Part shown: positions 1 to 5,986 of the stretch, in pieces
Numbering within the stretch: the stretch's first letter is position 1
Layout of the letters: each line of letters opens with the position of its first letter
Source of the DNA: DASZGI01 sp035938995
Lineage (GTDB): Bacteria > Actinomycetota > Actinomycetes > Streptomycetales > Catenulisporaceae
Length of the DNA stretch: 8,448 nt
Assembly: GCF_035938995.1 (NCBI RefSeq)
Contig: NZ_DASZGI010000390.1
Location: 1-8,448 of the forward strand
Direction: 5' to 3'
The notes under the pieces: generated by a model
What the model was told of the DNA's origin: nothing
The model's input: the letters and a program-made list of their open reading frames with translations, nothing else
Databases searched by the model: none
Position numbers and translations under genes: made by a program

Positions 1-1076
1 GTCGCGATCTCCGGCGCGGTGAAGATGTTCGACGACACGCGCTTGAGGTTGATCGGCCACACCGCTTCGCCGAGCGCGTGATACATCGCGATCCTGCCCT
101 GCATCGCCGCCACCGATGCGAGCGGCAGTACGCCGGTGCAGTCACCCGCCGCGTAGACGCCGGACACCGACGTGCGCGAGACCCTGTCGACGACGATGTG
201 TCCCGAGCGCGACGTCTGGACCCCCGCCTCCTCTAGACCGAGATCCTCGGTGTTAGGCAGCGAGCCGACCGCCATAAGACAGTGCGTGCCGCTTACCGTC
301 CGGCCGTCTTCCAAGGTCACTAGTACCCGGTCCCCGTCGCGCGCCGCTCCCGCCGCACGCGCACGGCTTAGGACCCGCATGCCGCGGCGCTGGAAGACCT
401 CCTCAAGCACCGCCGCCGCGTCCTGATCTTCGCCCGGCAGCACCCGGTCCCGCGATGAGACCAGCGTGACCTGCGAACCCAGCGCCTGATACGCACCGGC
501 GAACTCCGCCCCGGTCACCCCCGAACCGACCACGATCAGTTCCTCGGGCAGCTCGTCCAGGTCGTAGAGCTGAGTCCAAGTCAGTATCCGCTCGCCGTCC
601 GGACAGGCCGCGGCCAGTTCACGCGGCCGGGCGCCCGTGGCGATGATGACCGCGTCGGCTGGAATCCGCTCGGTCTTCCCGCCCCTGGTCGTCACCTCGA
701 CCGCCGCGCCGCCCTCGGCCAGCCGCCCCGCGCCGCTGATCACCGTCACGCCGGCCTTCGCCAGGCCCTCAGAGATGTCCTCCGACTGCTTCGCCGCCAA
801 GGCCTTCACTCGCGCGTTCACCCGCGCCATGTCCACGCCCGTGACGCAACGCGGCCCTCCCCCGTCCACTCGCACGCCCAACTCCGGCGCGTCCTCGAGG
901 GTGGTCATCACGTCGGCCGTCGCGATCAGGGTCTTGGACGGCACGCAGTCGGTGAGCACCGCCGCGCCGCCGATCCCGTCCCGGTCGACGATGGTCACCT
1001 CCGCGCCGATCCGCGCGGCCACCAATGCCGCCTCGTAGCCGCCGGGCCCACCGCCGATGATCGCTATACGTGTCAC
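1..1076 (-). CDS. lpdA: NAD(P)H-quinone dehydrogenase, LpdA-type flavoprotein (3' end cut off by window)
   Basis: Translating the minus strand from GTG at 1076 gives 358 codons, open to the window edge. About 100 residues of the usual 460-480 (the C-terminal dimerisation domain) are missing. An N-terminal FAD-binding Rossmann motif (GGGPGGYEA, residues 8-16) is followed by GGAAVLTDCVPSK (36-48), an NAD(P)-binding motif GSGVTGAEF (184-192) and the FAD motif AAGDCTG (309-315). The fold is that of dihydrolipoamide dehydrogenase and glutathione reductase. The redox-active CxxxxC is broken, however: the first cysteine is Ala39 and only Cys44 remains. That matches the mycobacterial LpdA (Rv3303c-like) group, known to reduce quinones with NAD(P)H rather than act as a lipoamide dehydrogenase. 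The product should be cytosolic or membrane-peripheral. The start is supported by the FAD motif beginning seven residues later and by a -10 box 6 nt upstream. It is divergent from the transporter operon. Confidence 0.93.
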   Translation of the reverse strand, partial: MTRIAIIGGGPGGYEAALVAARIGAEVTIVDRDGIGGAAVLTDCVPSKTLIATADVMTTLEDAPELGVRVDGGGPRCVTGVDMARVNARVKALAAKQSEDISEGLAKAGVTVISGAGRLAEGGAAVEVTTRGGKTERIPADAVIIATGARPRELAAACPDGERILTWTQLYDLDELPEELIVVGSGVTGAEFAGAYQALGSQVTLVSSRDRVLPGEDQDAAAVLEEVFQRRGMRVLSRARAAGAARDGDRVLVTLEDGRTVSGTHCLMAVGSLPNTEDLGLEEAGVQTSRSGHIVVDRVSRTSVSGVYAAGDCTGVLPLASVAAMQGRIAMYHALGEAVWPINLKRVSSNIFTAPEIA

Positions 1077-1082
1077 AGGTCA

Positions 1083-1088
1083 AGTGTA
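1083..1088 (-). promoter_or_regulatory. Putative -10 box (TACACT) for leaderless lpdA transcription
   Basis: On the minus strand TACACT matches the actinobacterial TANNNT -10 consensus. It ends 6 nt before the GTG start at 1076, so the predicted transcript would begin at or within a base of the start codon. No Shine-Dalgarno sequence lies just upstream of that GTG. I see no good -35 hexamer, which is common for such promoters. The assignment rests on spacing and consensus only. Confidence 0.5.
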
Positions 1089-1096
1089 GGTGAGCT

Positions 1097-1113
1097 GTGG
1101 AAACAGGTGGAAA
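1097..1113. repeat. Direct repeat GTGGAAA x2, 10 bp apart, upstream of lpdA
   Basis: GTGGAAA occurs at 1097-1103 and again at 1107-1113, exactly one helical turn apart. For lpdA this lies about 20-37 bp upstream of the predicted transcription start, across the -35 region. It could be a same-face protein-binding site. The first copy also sits inside the small inverted repeat CTGT-GGAA-ACAG (1095-1106). The motif is short, so chance is possible. Confidence 0.35.
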
Positions 1114-1116
1114 ATC

Positions 1117-1142
1117 GCTGGCGCACCGTTCGCGGCGCCAGC
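1117..1142. promoter_or_regulatory. Perfect 8-bp dyad (GCTGGCGC-N10-GCGCCAGC), candidate operator
   Basis: The left arm GCTGGCGC (1117-1124) and the right arm GCGCCAGC (1135-1142) are exact reverse complements around a 10-nt spacer. The dyad lies in the divergent lpdA/transporter intergenic region. Its right edge directly abuts a candidate -10 box (TAACGT, 1143-1148) of the rightward operon. A site occupying the spacer between -35 and -10 is typical of TetR- or MarR-type repressor operators. No regulator gene is present in the window. As RNA it would lie upstream of the predicted transcript, so a terminator role is less likely. Confidence 0.45.
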
Positions 1143-1148
1143 TAACGT
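1143..1148 (+). promoter_or_regulatory. Putative -10 box (TAACGT) for the MFS-PNP-mutase operon
   Basis: TAACGT fits TANNNT and is the only good match in the right orientation between the dyad and the transporter start. A start of transcription would be expected near 1155-1157, giving a leader of about 50 nt that carries the GGGAG ribosome-binding site before the ATG at 1206. A GTG at 1158, in frame with the transporter, would alternatively be a nearly leaderless start with a 16-residue, arginine-rich extension. Confidence 0.35.
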
Positions 1149-1190
1149 CGATGAAACGTGCGCCGTCGCGCACGGGCGCATGCGGTCGCA

Positions 1191-1195
1191 GGGAG
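1191..1195 (+). promoter_or_regulatory. Ribosome-binding site for the MFS transporter
   Basis: GGGAG ends 10 nt before the ATG at 1206. This site decides the start in favour of 1206 over the in-frame GTG at 1158, which has no Shine-Dalgarno sequence. Confidence 0.55.
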
Positions 1196-1205
1196 CGGGA
1201 TACCG

Positions 1206-2501
1206 ATGTCGAGGTCCACATCGAGTCGGTCCGGCGTGCTCCGACACCGCGACTTCCGCTATCTGCTGATCGACCGCTTCCTCGCCCCGTCGGCGTTCGC
1301 TTTCTCCATGGTCGGCGTGTCGTTCGCGGTCCTGGCCGCGACGCACTCCACCGCCGACCTGTCCTATGTGCTCGCCGCGCAGATCGCGCCGAACCTGGTC
1401 TTCGCGCCGGTCGGCGGGGTGATCGCGGACCGGATCAAGCCGCAGTACCTGATCGCGGCGGTCAACCTGACGATCGCGGTGTGCGAGGGCGTGCTCGGTC
1501 TGCTCGTCCTGACGCACAGCGCGCAGCTATGGCAGATGATCGTGCTCGAAGCAGGCACCGGAACCGCCGTCGCGATGTTCTACCCGGCGTCGACGGCGCT
1601 GCTGCCCCGGCTCGTCCCCGACGCCGAACTCCAGCAGGCCAACGCGATCAGCCGGCTCGTCATGAACGGTGCGACGATGGGCGGCGCGGCGGTCGGCGGC
1701 TTCGTCGTCGCGGCGGCCGGACCCGGCTGGGCACTGGTCGCGGACGCGCTCGGGATGCTCTGCGCCGTCCCGCCCAACCTGCTGATCCGGGCCGCGGCGA
1801 CGGCGCGCGCGCAGACCCCCGGCGTCCTGCGGGAGCTGCGCGAGGGCTGGCAGGAGTTCCGCGCGCACACCTGGCTGTGGGCCATCGTCGCGCAGTACTC
1901 GGTGATCATGATGGTCTGGTACGGCTCGTTCAGCGTGCTCGGTCCCGCGGTCGCGGCCGCGCACCTAGGCGGTCCTGCGGCCTGGGGTTCGATCATGGCG
2001 GCCGAGTCGGTCGGCTTCATCGTCGGCGGCGTGGTCTCGCTGCGGTATTCGCCCAAGCGGCCGATGCTGTTCGTCACGGCCATCGGCGCGGCGATCGCGA
2101 TCCCGCCGCTCGCCCTGGCGATGCTCTGGCCGGTCTGGCTGATCTGCGTGGCCAGCCTGGGCGTCGGGATCGTCATCGAGGCGATGATGGTGCAGTGGAA
2201 TGTCGCGATGGCCCGCTACATCCCAGCGGAGAAACTGGCGCGGGTCGCCGCGTATGACGCGCTCGGCACGGTGATGTCGATGCCGCTCGGCGCGCTGCTC
2301 GCCGGCCCGATCGCGACGGCGGTCGGGGTCTCGGCGACGCAGTACGGCGCCGTGGCCGTCATCCTCGCCGCGACCGGCGTCACGCTGGTGTCTCGAGACA
2401 TCCGCACCCGCCGGTACGCCGACGCACCGGTCCCCGCAGCAAACTCGGAAGTCGTGACGGAGGGCGCCTTGACGGTGTCGGCTATATCGTCTGAGGCGTG
2501 A
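1206..2501 (+). CDS. Major facilitator superfamily transporter
   Basis: The 431-residue product is hydrophobic throughout, with a pattern fitting about 12 transmembrane helices, and belongs in the inner membrane. The N-terminus is short and cytoplasmic, with the LRHRDFRYLLIDRF-type entry common in MFS_3/EntS-like drug and siderophore exporters. The cytoplasmic loop between helices 2 and 3 carries motif A (GGVIADRIK, residues 70-78, with Asp75 and Arg76). A second loop, ALLPRLVPDAELQQANAISR, is also typical of that branch. The long middle loop and polar tail after the last helix (roughly the final 45 residues) are normal for size. I place the start at 1206 because of its ribosome-binding site; an upstream GTG at 1158 would add 16 mostly basic residues. 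The last four bases overlap the phosphorylase start (GTGA), so the two are probably co-translated. The substrate is unknown; a nucleoside- or sugar-related metabolite is only an inference from context, and generic efflux is equally possible. Confidence 0.9.
   Translation: MSRSTSSRSGVLRHRDFRYLLIDRFLAPSAFAFSMVGVSFAVLAATHSTADLSYVLAAQIAPNLVFAPVGGVIADRIKPQYLIAAVNLTIAVCEGVLGLLVLTHSAQLWQMIVLEAGTGTAVAMFYPASTALLPRLVPDAELQQANAISRLVMNGATMGGAAVGGFVVAAAGPGWALVADALGMLCAVPPNLLIRAAATARAQTPGVLRELREGWQEFRAHTWLWAIVAQYSVIMMVWYGSFSVLGPAVAAAHLGGPAAWGSIMAAESVGFIVGGVVSLRYSPKRPMLFVTAIGAAIAIPPLALAMLWPVWLICVASLGVGIVIEAMMVQWNVAMARYIPAEKLARVAAYDALGTVMSMPLGALLAGPIATAVGVSATQYGAVAVILAATGVTLVSRDIRTRRYADAPVPAANSEVVTEGALTVSAISSEA
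2485..2490 (+). promoter_or_regulatory. Putative internal -10 box (TATCGT) for leaderless PNP transcription
   Basis: TATCGT matches TANNNT and ends exactly 7 nt before the GTG at 2498, the same geometry as upstream of deoC. It lies inside the last codons of the transporter gene and overlaps a TATAT run. It could provide a separate leaderless transcript for the phosphorylase, in addition to read-through from the operon promoter. The GAGG at 2493-2496 is only one base from the GTG, too close for a normal ribosome-binding site. Confidence 0.45.
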
Positions 2502-3322
2502 CGACTGAGACGAGCACGGGCCCATACGCCGATGCCTATACCGGTGCGCAGGACGCGGCTAAGGCGCTCCTCGCGCGGACCGGCGTAGCGCCGGACATGG
2601 CGCTGGTGATGGGTTCCGGGTGGGTGCCGGCGGCGGCTGCGCTGGGCGAGACCGAGCACGAATTCCCGGTCACGGACCTGCCCGGGTTCGCCCCGCCCAC
2701 CGCGCTGGGCCACGCCGGGAAGATCCGGGTGGTGCGGCTGGCCGCGTCCGGCAAGCTCGCGCTGGTGTTCCTCGGCCGCACCCACCTGTACGAAGGCCAC
2801 GGCGTCGCGAGCGTGGTGCACGGGGTGCGCACGGCGGTCGCGGCCGGCGCGCGGACCGTGGTGCTCACCAACGGCTGCGGCGGAATCAACGCGGACTACT
2901 CGGTCGGCCAGCCGGTCCTGATCAGCGACCACCTGAACCTGACCGCCACCTCGCCGATCGTGGGCGCGAACTTCGTGGACCTGACCGACCTGTACTCCCC
3001 CAGGCTGCGCGCGCTGTGCCGGGACGTGGATCCCAGCCTCGCCGAGGGCGTCTACGTGCAGATCCCCGGCCCGCACTACGAGACTCCGGCGGAGATCCGG
3101 ATGTTCCGCACGATGGGGGCGGATCTGGTCGGCATGTCCACGGTGCTCGAGGCGATCGCCGTGCGTGAGGCGGGCGCCGAACTGCTCGGCGTCTCGCTGG
3201 TGACGAACATGGCGGCCGGGATGACCGGGGAACCGCTCAGCGCCGAGGAGGTCATCGAGGCGGGCAACGCCGCCGCCTCGCGCATGGGCGGGCTGCTGCG
3301 CGACGTGCTCGGCAGACTGTGA
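2498..3322 (+). CDS. punA: Purine nucleoside phosphorylase, trimeric (PNP/MTAP) family
   Basis: The 274-residue cytosolic enzyme should catalyse phosphorolysis of (deoxy)inosine and (deoxy)guanosine to free base and (deoxy)ribose 1-phosphate. Length and motifs match the low-molecular-mass homotrimeric family of M. tuberculosis and mammals. Visible residues are the phosphate loop MGSGW (Ser40), His72 in GHAGK, GRTHLYEGH (Arg94, His96), Tyr194-Glu195 in GPHYETPAE, Met213 in GMST, and the base-recognition Asn237 in VTNMAAG. The phosphate-contact segment reads TNGCGGIN (124-131) where mammalian and mycobacterial enzymes have TNAAGG. The GTG start overlaps the transporter stop by 4 bp (2498-2501), suggesting coupled translation; a -10-like TATCGT 7 nt upstream suggests leaderless expression as well. 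The mutase gene follows after 67 bp. The specific family is clear; 5'-methylthioadenosine phosphorylase is less likely because the base-site Asn of PNP is kept. Confidence 0.95.
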   Translation: MTTETSTGPYADAYTGAQDAAKALLARTGVAPDMALVMGSGWVPAAAALGETEHEFPVTDLPGFAPPTALGHAGKIRVVRLAASGKLALVFLGRTHLYEGHGVASVVHGVRTAVAAGARTVVLTNGCGGINADYSVGQPVLISDHLNLTATSPIVGANFVDLTDLYSPRLRALCRDVDPSLAEGVYVQIPGPHYETPAEIRMFRTMGADLVGMSTVLEAIAVREAGAELLGVSLVTNMAAGMTGEPLSAEEVIEAGNAAASRMGGLLRDVLGRL

Positions 3323-3375
3323 CGACGGCGGCGAAACAGTGCCGACGAGACTGTGACAACGAGACAGTGACGACG
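3314..3375 (+). repeat. Degenerate 14-nt tandem repeat before the mutase gene
   Basis: Three contiguous 14-nt units occupy 3334-3347, 3348-3361 and 3362-3375. A fourth, at 3314-3327, is separated by six bases and overlaps the last codons and stop of the phosphorylase gene. The consensus is approximately ARACWGTGMCRACG. Units alternate ACTGT and ACAGT cores, which are reverse complements of each other, so neighbouring units can also form weak hairpins. The array ends immediately before the AAGGAGG ribosome-binding site. It may be an internal regulatory site or the product of slippage duplication. Confidence 0.6.
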
Positions 3376-3382
3376 AAGGAGG
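3376..3382 (+). promoter_or_regulatory. Strong Shine-Dalgarno site (AAGGAGG) for the mutase
   Basis: AAGGAGG is a near-perfect anti-16S complement and lies 7 nt before the GTG at 3390, which fixes that start. It is the strongest ribosome-binding site in the window and contrasts with the apparently leaderless genes around it. An in-frame stop (TGA, 3354-3356) excludes a much longer N-terminus. Confidence 0.8.
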
Positions 3383-3389
3383 CGCCGCG

Positions 3390-5045
3390 GTGGAACGTCT
3401 GCTCTCCCTCGCCCGCGACTGGCTCGAGCAGGATCCCGATCCGGAGACCCGCGACGAACTGCGCGGACTGATCGAGGAATGCGCGGACGCCGACGAAGGC
3501 GCCTGCGACACCTGTTCGCAGCTGGCCGAGCGCTTTTCCGGGACGCTCCAGTTCGGCACCGCGGGCCTGCGCGGCGAGTTGGGCGCCGGGCCGAATCGGA
3601 TGAACCGGGTCGTCGTCTCGCGCGCCGCGGCGGGTTTGGCGCGGTATCTGCTCGACCACGGCCACCTCGAAGAGGCTGTGGTGATCGGCTATGACGCGCG
3701 CAAGAACTCGGATGTCTTCGCGCGGGACACCGCCGAGGTGATGACCGGGGCGGGGCTGCGCGCGATGGTCCTGCCCAGGCCGCTGCCCACACCCGTGCTG
3801 GCGTTCGCGATCCGGTACCTGGGCGCCTGCGCCGGGGTCATGGTGACGGCCAGTCACAACCCGCCGCGCGACAACGGCTACAAGGTCTACCTGGGCGACG
3901 GATCGCAGATCACCCCGCCCGCCGACGCCGAGATCGCCGCGCGTATCGCGGAGGTCGGGCCGCTCGGCTCGGTTCCGCGGGGCACGGAGTGGGAGACGCT
4001 GGACGACTCGATTCTCGACGCGTACCTGGACCGGGCCGCGAGCGTGCTGGACCCGGACGGACCGCGCGACCTGCGGGTGGTGTCCACGGCGCTGCACGGC
4101 GTCGGTGGGTCCGTGCTTGCCGAGGCGTTCAGGCGGGCCGGGTTCGGTACACCGATTCCGGTGCCGCAGCAGCAGAATCCCGATCCGGCGTTCCCGACGG
4201 TCTCCTTCCCCAACCCAGAGGAGCCGGGCGCGATCGATCTGGCGCTGGAGCTCGCCCGCTCGTCGGGGGCGGAACTGGTGATCGCGAACGATCCGGACGC
4301 TGACCGCTGCGCCGTCGCCGTGCCCGTCGGTGCGACGGCGGGCGGAGCCGGCGGCGCGTGGCGGATGCTGCGCGGCGACGAGGTCGGTGCGCTGCTCGGG
4401 CAGTACATCGCGGAGCGCGGAGCAGCGCGGCTGTTCGCCACCACGATCGTGTCCTCCACCCTGCTCGGAAAGATCGCGGCAAAGCACGGGATCGAGTACC
4501 GCGAGACGCTGACCGGCTTCAAGTGGCTTTCGAAGCTGGAAGGCCTCACGTTCGCATACGAGGAGGCACTCGGATACTGCGTCGATCCGGGCGGCGTGCG
4601 GGACAAGGACGGCATCACCGCGGCGCTCGTCATCACCGAACTGACCGCGAAGCTTAAGGCGCAGGGCCGAACGATAAGCGACGAGTTGGAGCGCCTGGCC
4701 GCCGAGTACGGACGGCACGCGACCGACCAGCTTTCGCTTCGCGTCAACGACCTCAGCGACATCCCGAAGATGATGCAGGCGCTGCGCGCGGCGCCGCCGA
4801 AGGAACTGGCCGGGATCGTCGTGTCACGCATCGATGATCTGGAGGCCGGGTCCGAGAGTCTGCCACCGACTGACGGCCTTCGGTTCGTGCTCGACGGCGG
4901 AACGCGTGTGGTGATCCGTCTCTCAGGTACCGAGCCGAAGCTTAAGTGCTACCTCGAAGTGGTCACCCGCGGATCAGCACAGCAGGCTGCCGAAACGCTG
5001 TCGTCGCTCAAAGAAGCGTTGGAGCAGCGGCTCACTTCACAATGA
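3390..5045 (+). CDS. pmmB: Phosphohexomutase-superfamily enzyme, PGM2/PmmB-like; probable phosphopentomutase or phosphoglucomutase
   Basis: The 551-residue cytosolic enzyme has the full four-domain alpha-D-phosphohexomutase layout. FGTAGLRGELGAG (about residues 55-67) opens domain 1. TASHNPP carries the phosphorylated serine (Ser155). DPDADR (301-306) is the magnesium loop, with Asp301, Asp303 and Asp305. EEALGY (391-396) is the sugar-specificity loop, and RLSGTEPK (510-517) is the phosphate-binding loop of domain 4. Length and motifs fit the PGM2-like subgroup rather than the shorter AlgC/ManB type. Databases usually label such proteins phosphomannomutase, but human PGM2 acts mainly on (deoxy)ribose 1-phosphate. 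Sitting directly after a purine nucleoside phosphorylase and close to deoC, phosphopentomutase activity is a good inference; no DeoB-type phosphopentomutase is visible here. The start follows a strong ribosome-binding site. The 3' end overlaps the convergent PH-protein gene by 14 bp. Confidence 0.92.
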   Translation: MERLLSLARDWLEQDPDPETRDELRGLIEECADADEGACDTCSQLAERFSGTLQFGTAGLRGELGAGPNRMNRVVVSRAAAGLARYLLDHGHLEEAVVIGYDARKNSDVFARDTAEVMTGAGLRAMVLPRPLPTPVLAFAIRYLGACAGVMVTASHNPPRDNGYKVYLGDGSQITPPADAEIAARIAEVGPLGSVPRGTEWETLDDSILDAYLDRAASVLDPDGPRDLRVVSTALHGVGGSVLAEAFRRAGFGTPIPVPQQQNPDPAFPTVSFPNPEEPGAIDLALELARSSGAELVIANDPDADRCAVAVPVGATAGGAGGAWRMLRGDEVGALLGQYIAERGAARLFATTIVSSTLLGKIAAKHGIEYRETLTGFKWLSKLEGLTFAYEEALGYCVDPGGVRDKDGITAALVITELTAKLKAQGRTISDELERLAAEYGRHATDQLSLRVNDLSDIPKMMQALRAAPPKELAGIVVSRIDDLEAGSESLPPTDGLRFVLDGGTRVVIRLSGTEPKLKCYLEVVTRGSAQQAAETLSSLKEALEQRLTSQ

Positions 5046-5835
5046 TCGCGACGATCAGGAACACCACGGCCGCGCCGAGGAGTGCGAGCGTCGGCCACGT
5101 CCAGGCGACGGACAGCGCTGCAGGCGGTGCGGTGACTTCCGCAGGTGCTGCCGTCGGCGTTGCCGCAGTCGCGGTTCCCTTGTCGGAAGGAGCGGTGTTT
5201 GCGGTTCCGGCGCCGTCCGTAGCCGCAGCTGCCTTGGCAGCGGCTACTTTCGCGCGTGCAGCCTGAGCGTCCCGGCGAGCGTTCATCTCGACGATCGCCT
5301 GATCAGCAAAGGCCAGCCGCTCAATGTGCGCATCGTGGTGTCGTTGCTGCGAGCGCGGCGCGCCGAACGGCAGCGAGCTCTGTGTGCCTCCTCCGCCGCC
5401 GCGCCGCGCCGCGCGCTGAGTCTGTGCGACCGCCCTAAGCCGCTGCCGGTCCGCCCTACGCCGTTCGCGAAGGGATACCGGAATGGCGAACACGGTGAAT
5501 CGGCCGCTTTCGGTGTGGGCGACGAAGGACAGGCGCGCGGAGAGGTCCGTGACCTCAGACCAGGGCAGGCGGATATTGCGGAACGGGTTGCGGACCAGCA
5601 GCCCTTCGTCGTCCGAGAACGCCGCCGGGTAGATGCCGAACACGGCCGCGAGCACGGCCACGAGTACCAGGACCGCGATGCCGATCAGGTCCGGCGATCC
5701 GACCTCGACCGCCAGGTCGATCGCTCCGTAGAGGCAGAACAGCGCGGCCACGGCTCCGCCGAGGAGGGCCGCCACGCCGCGGTAGACGGTCGGCTTCTCG
5801 GCCGGGGAGGTGGAGGACGTGCCGCGCCTGGTCAT
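5032..5835 (-). CDS. Membrane-anchored PH-like domain protein of unknown function
   Basis: From ATG at 5835 the product has 267 residues. Two hydrophobic helices form a hairpin (about 21-43 and 50-70). They are followed by a bacterial PH-like segment (about 72-128; AFSDDEGLLVRNPFRNIRLPW and the following beta-rich stretch), as in the bPH_6/CFP-6-type proteins. Then comes an Arg-rich and Gly-rich linker with a run of five Gly near residue 150, a charged helical stretch, and an Ala/Thr/Pro low-complexity region (about 195-243). A final hydrophobic helix with a lysine C-terminus (about 246-267) ends the protein. The reading frame extends upstream to a GTG at 6006, but those 57 residues look like random Arg/Pro/Ser translation, so I prefer 5835; no clear ribosome-binding site supports either. 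The orientation opposes its neighbours and its 3' end overlaps the mutase gene. Function is unknown; I recall a PH-domain gene at this position in Streptomyces. Confidence 0.82.
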   Translation of the reverse strand: MTRRGTSSTSPAEKPTVYRGVAALLGGAVAALFCLYGAIDLAVEVGSPDLIGIAVLVLVAVLAAVFGIYPAAFSDDEGLLVRNPFRNIRLPWSEVTDLSARLSFVAHTESGRFTVFAIPVSLRERRRADRQRLRAVAQTQRAARRGGGGGTQSSLPFGAPRSQQRHHDAHIERLAFADQAIVEMNARRDAQAARAKVAAAKAAAATDGAGTANTAPSDKGTATAATPTAAPAEVTAPPAALSVAWTWPTLALLGAAVVFLIVAIIVK

Positions 5836-5986
5836 GGTTTGTGATTCTGCCCCACGTCCAGAGCCGGGTCCACGCGGGCTCGTCGAGGCCGACCGGGGGG
5901 CGGACCGCGCGGTCACGGGGCGATCACGGCCGGGTTCCGATCGCGCGCCGGGCGCAGCAAAGCGCGTCTCGTCGACCGGCGAAAAG

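Noticed and set aside
1097..2257. Long plus-strand frame (386 codons) overlapping the MFS gene
   Set aside because: Its composition is Arg/Gly/Ala-rich with no motif, as expected for an out-of-phase frame in G+C-rich DNA. The overlapping frame has clear transmembrane segments and MFS motif A.
2469..2488. TTGACG ... TATATC as a classical -35/-10 promoter before PNP
   Set aside because: The spacing between TTGACG (2469-2474) and the TATATC or TATCGT box is only 8-10 bp, too short for a sigma-70-type pair. Only the -10 element with the leaderless geometry is kept.
2216..3559. Long minus-strand frame (447 codons) opposite the transporter, PNP and mutase genes
   Set aside because: It is rich in Arg, His, Gly and Ser, has no recognisable domain, and spans three well-supported plus-strand genes. 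It is an antisense shadow.
3252..4718. Long minus-strand frame (488 codons) opposite the mutase gene
   Set aside because: It is Arg/Gln/Val-rich without motifs, while the plus strand encodes all four catalytic loops of a phosphohexomutase.
5920..5944. Inverted repeat GCGATC-N13-GATCGC upstream of deoC
   Set aside because: Six-base arms built on GATC/GCG words are expected by chance in G+C-rich DNA, and no flanking structure supports them.
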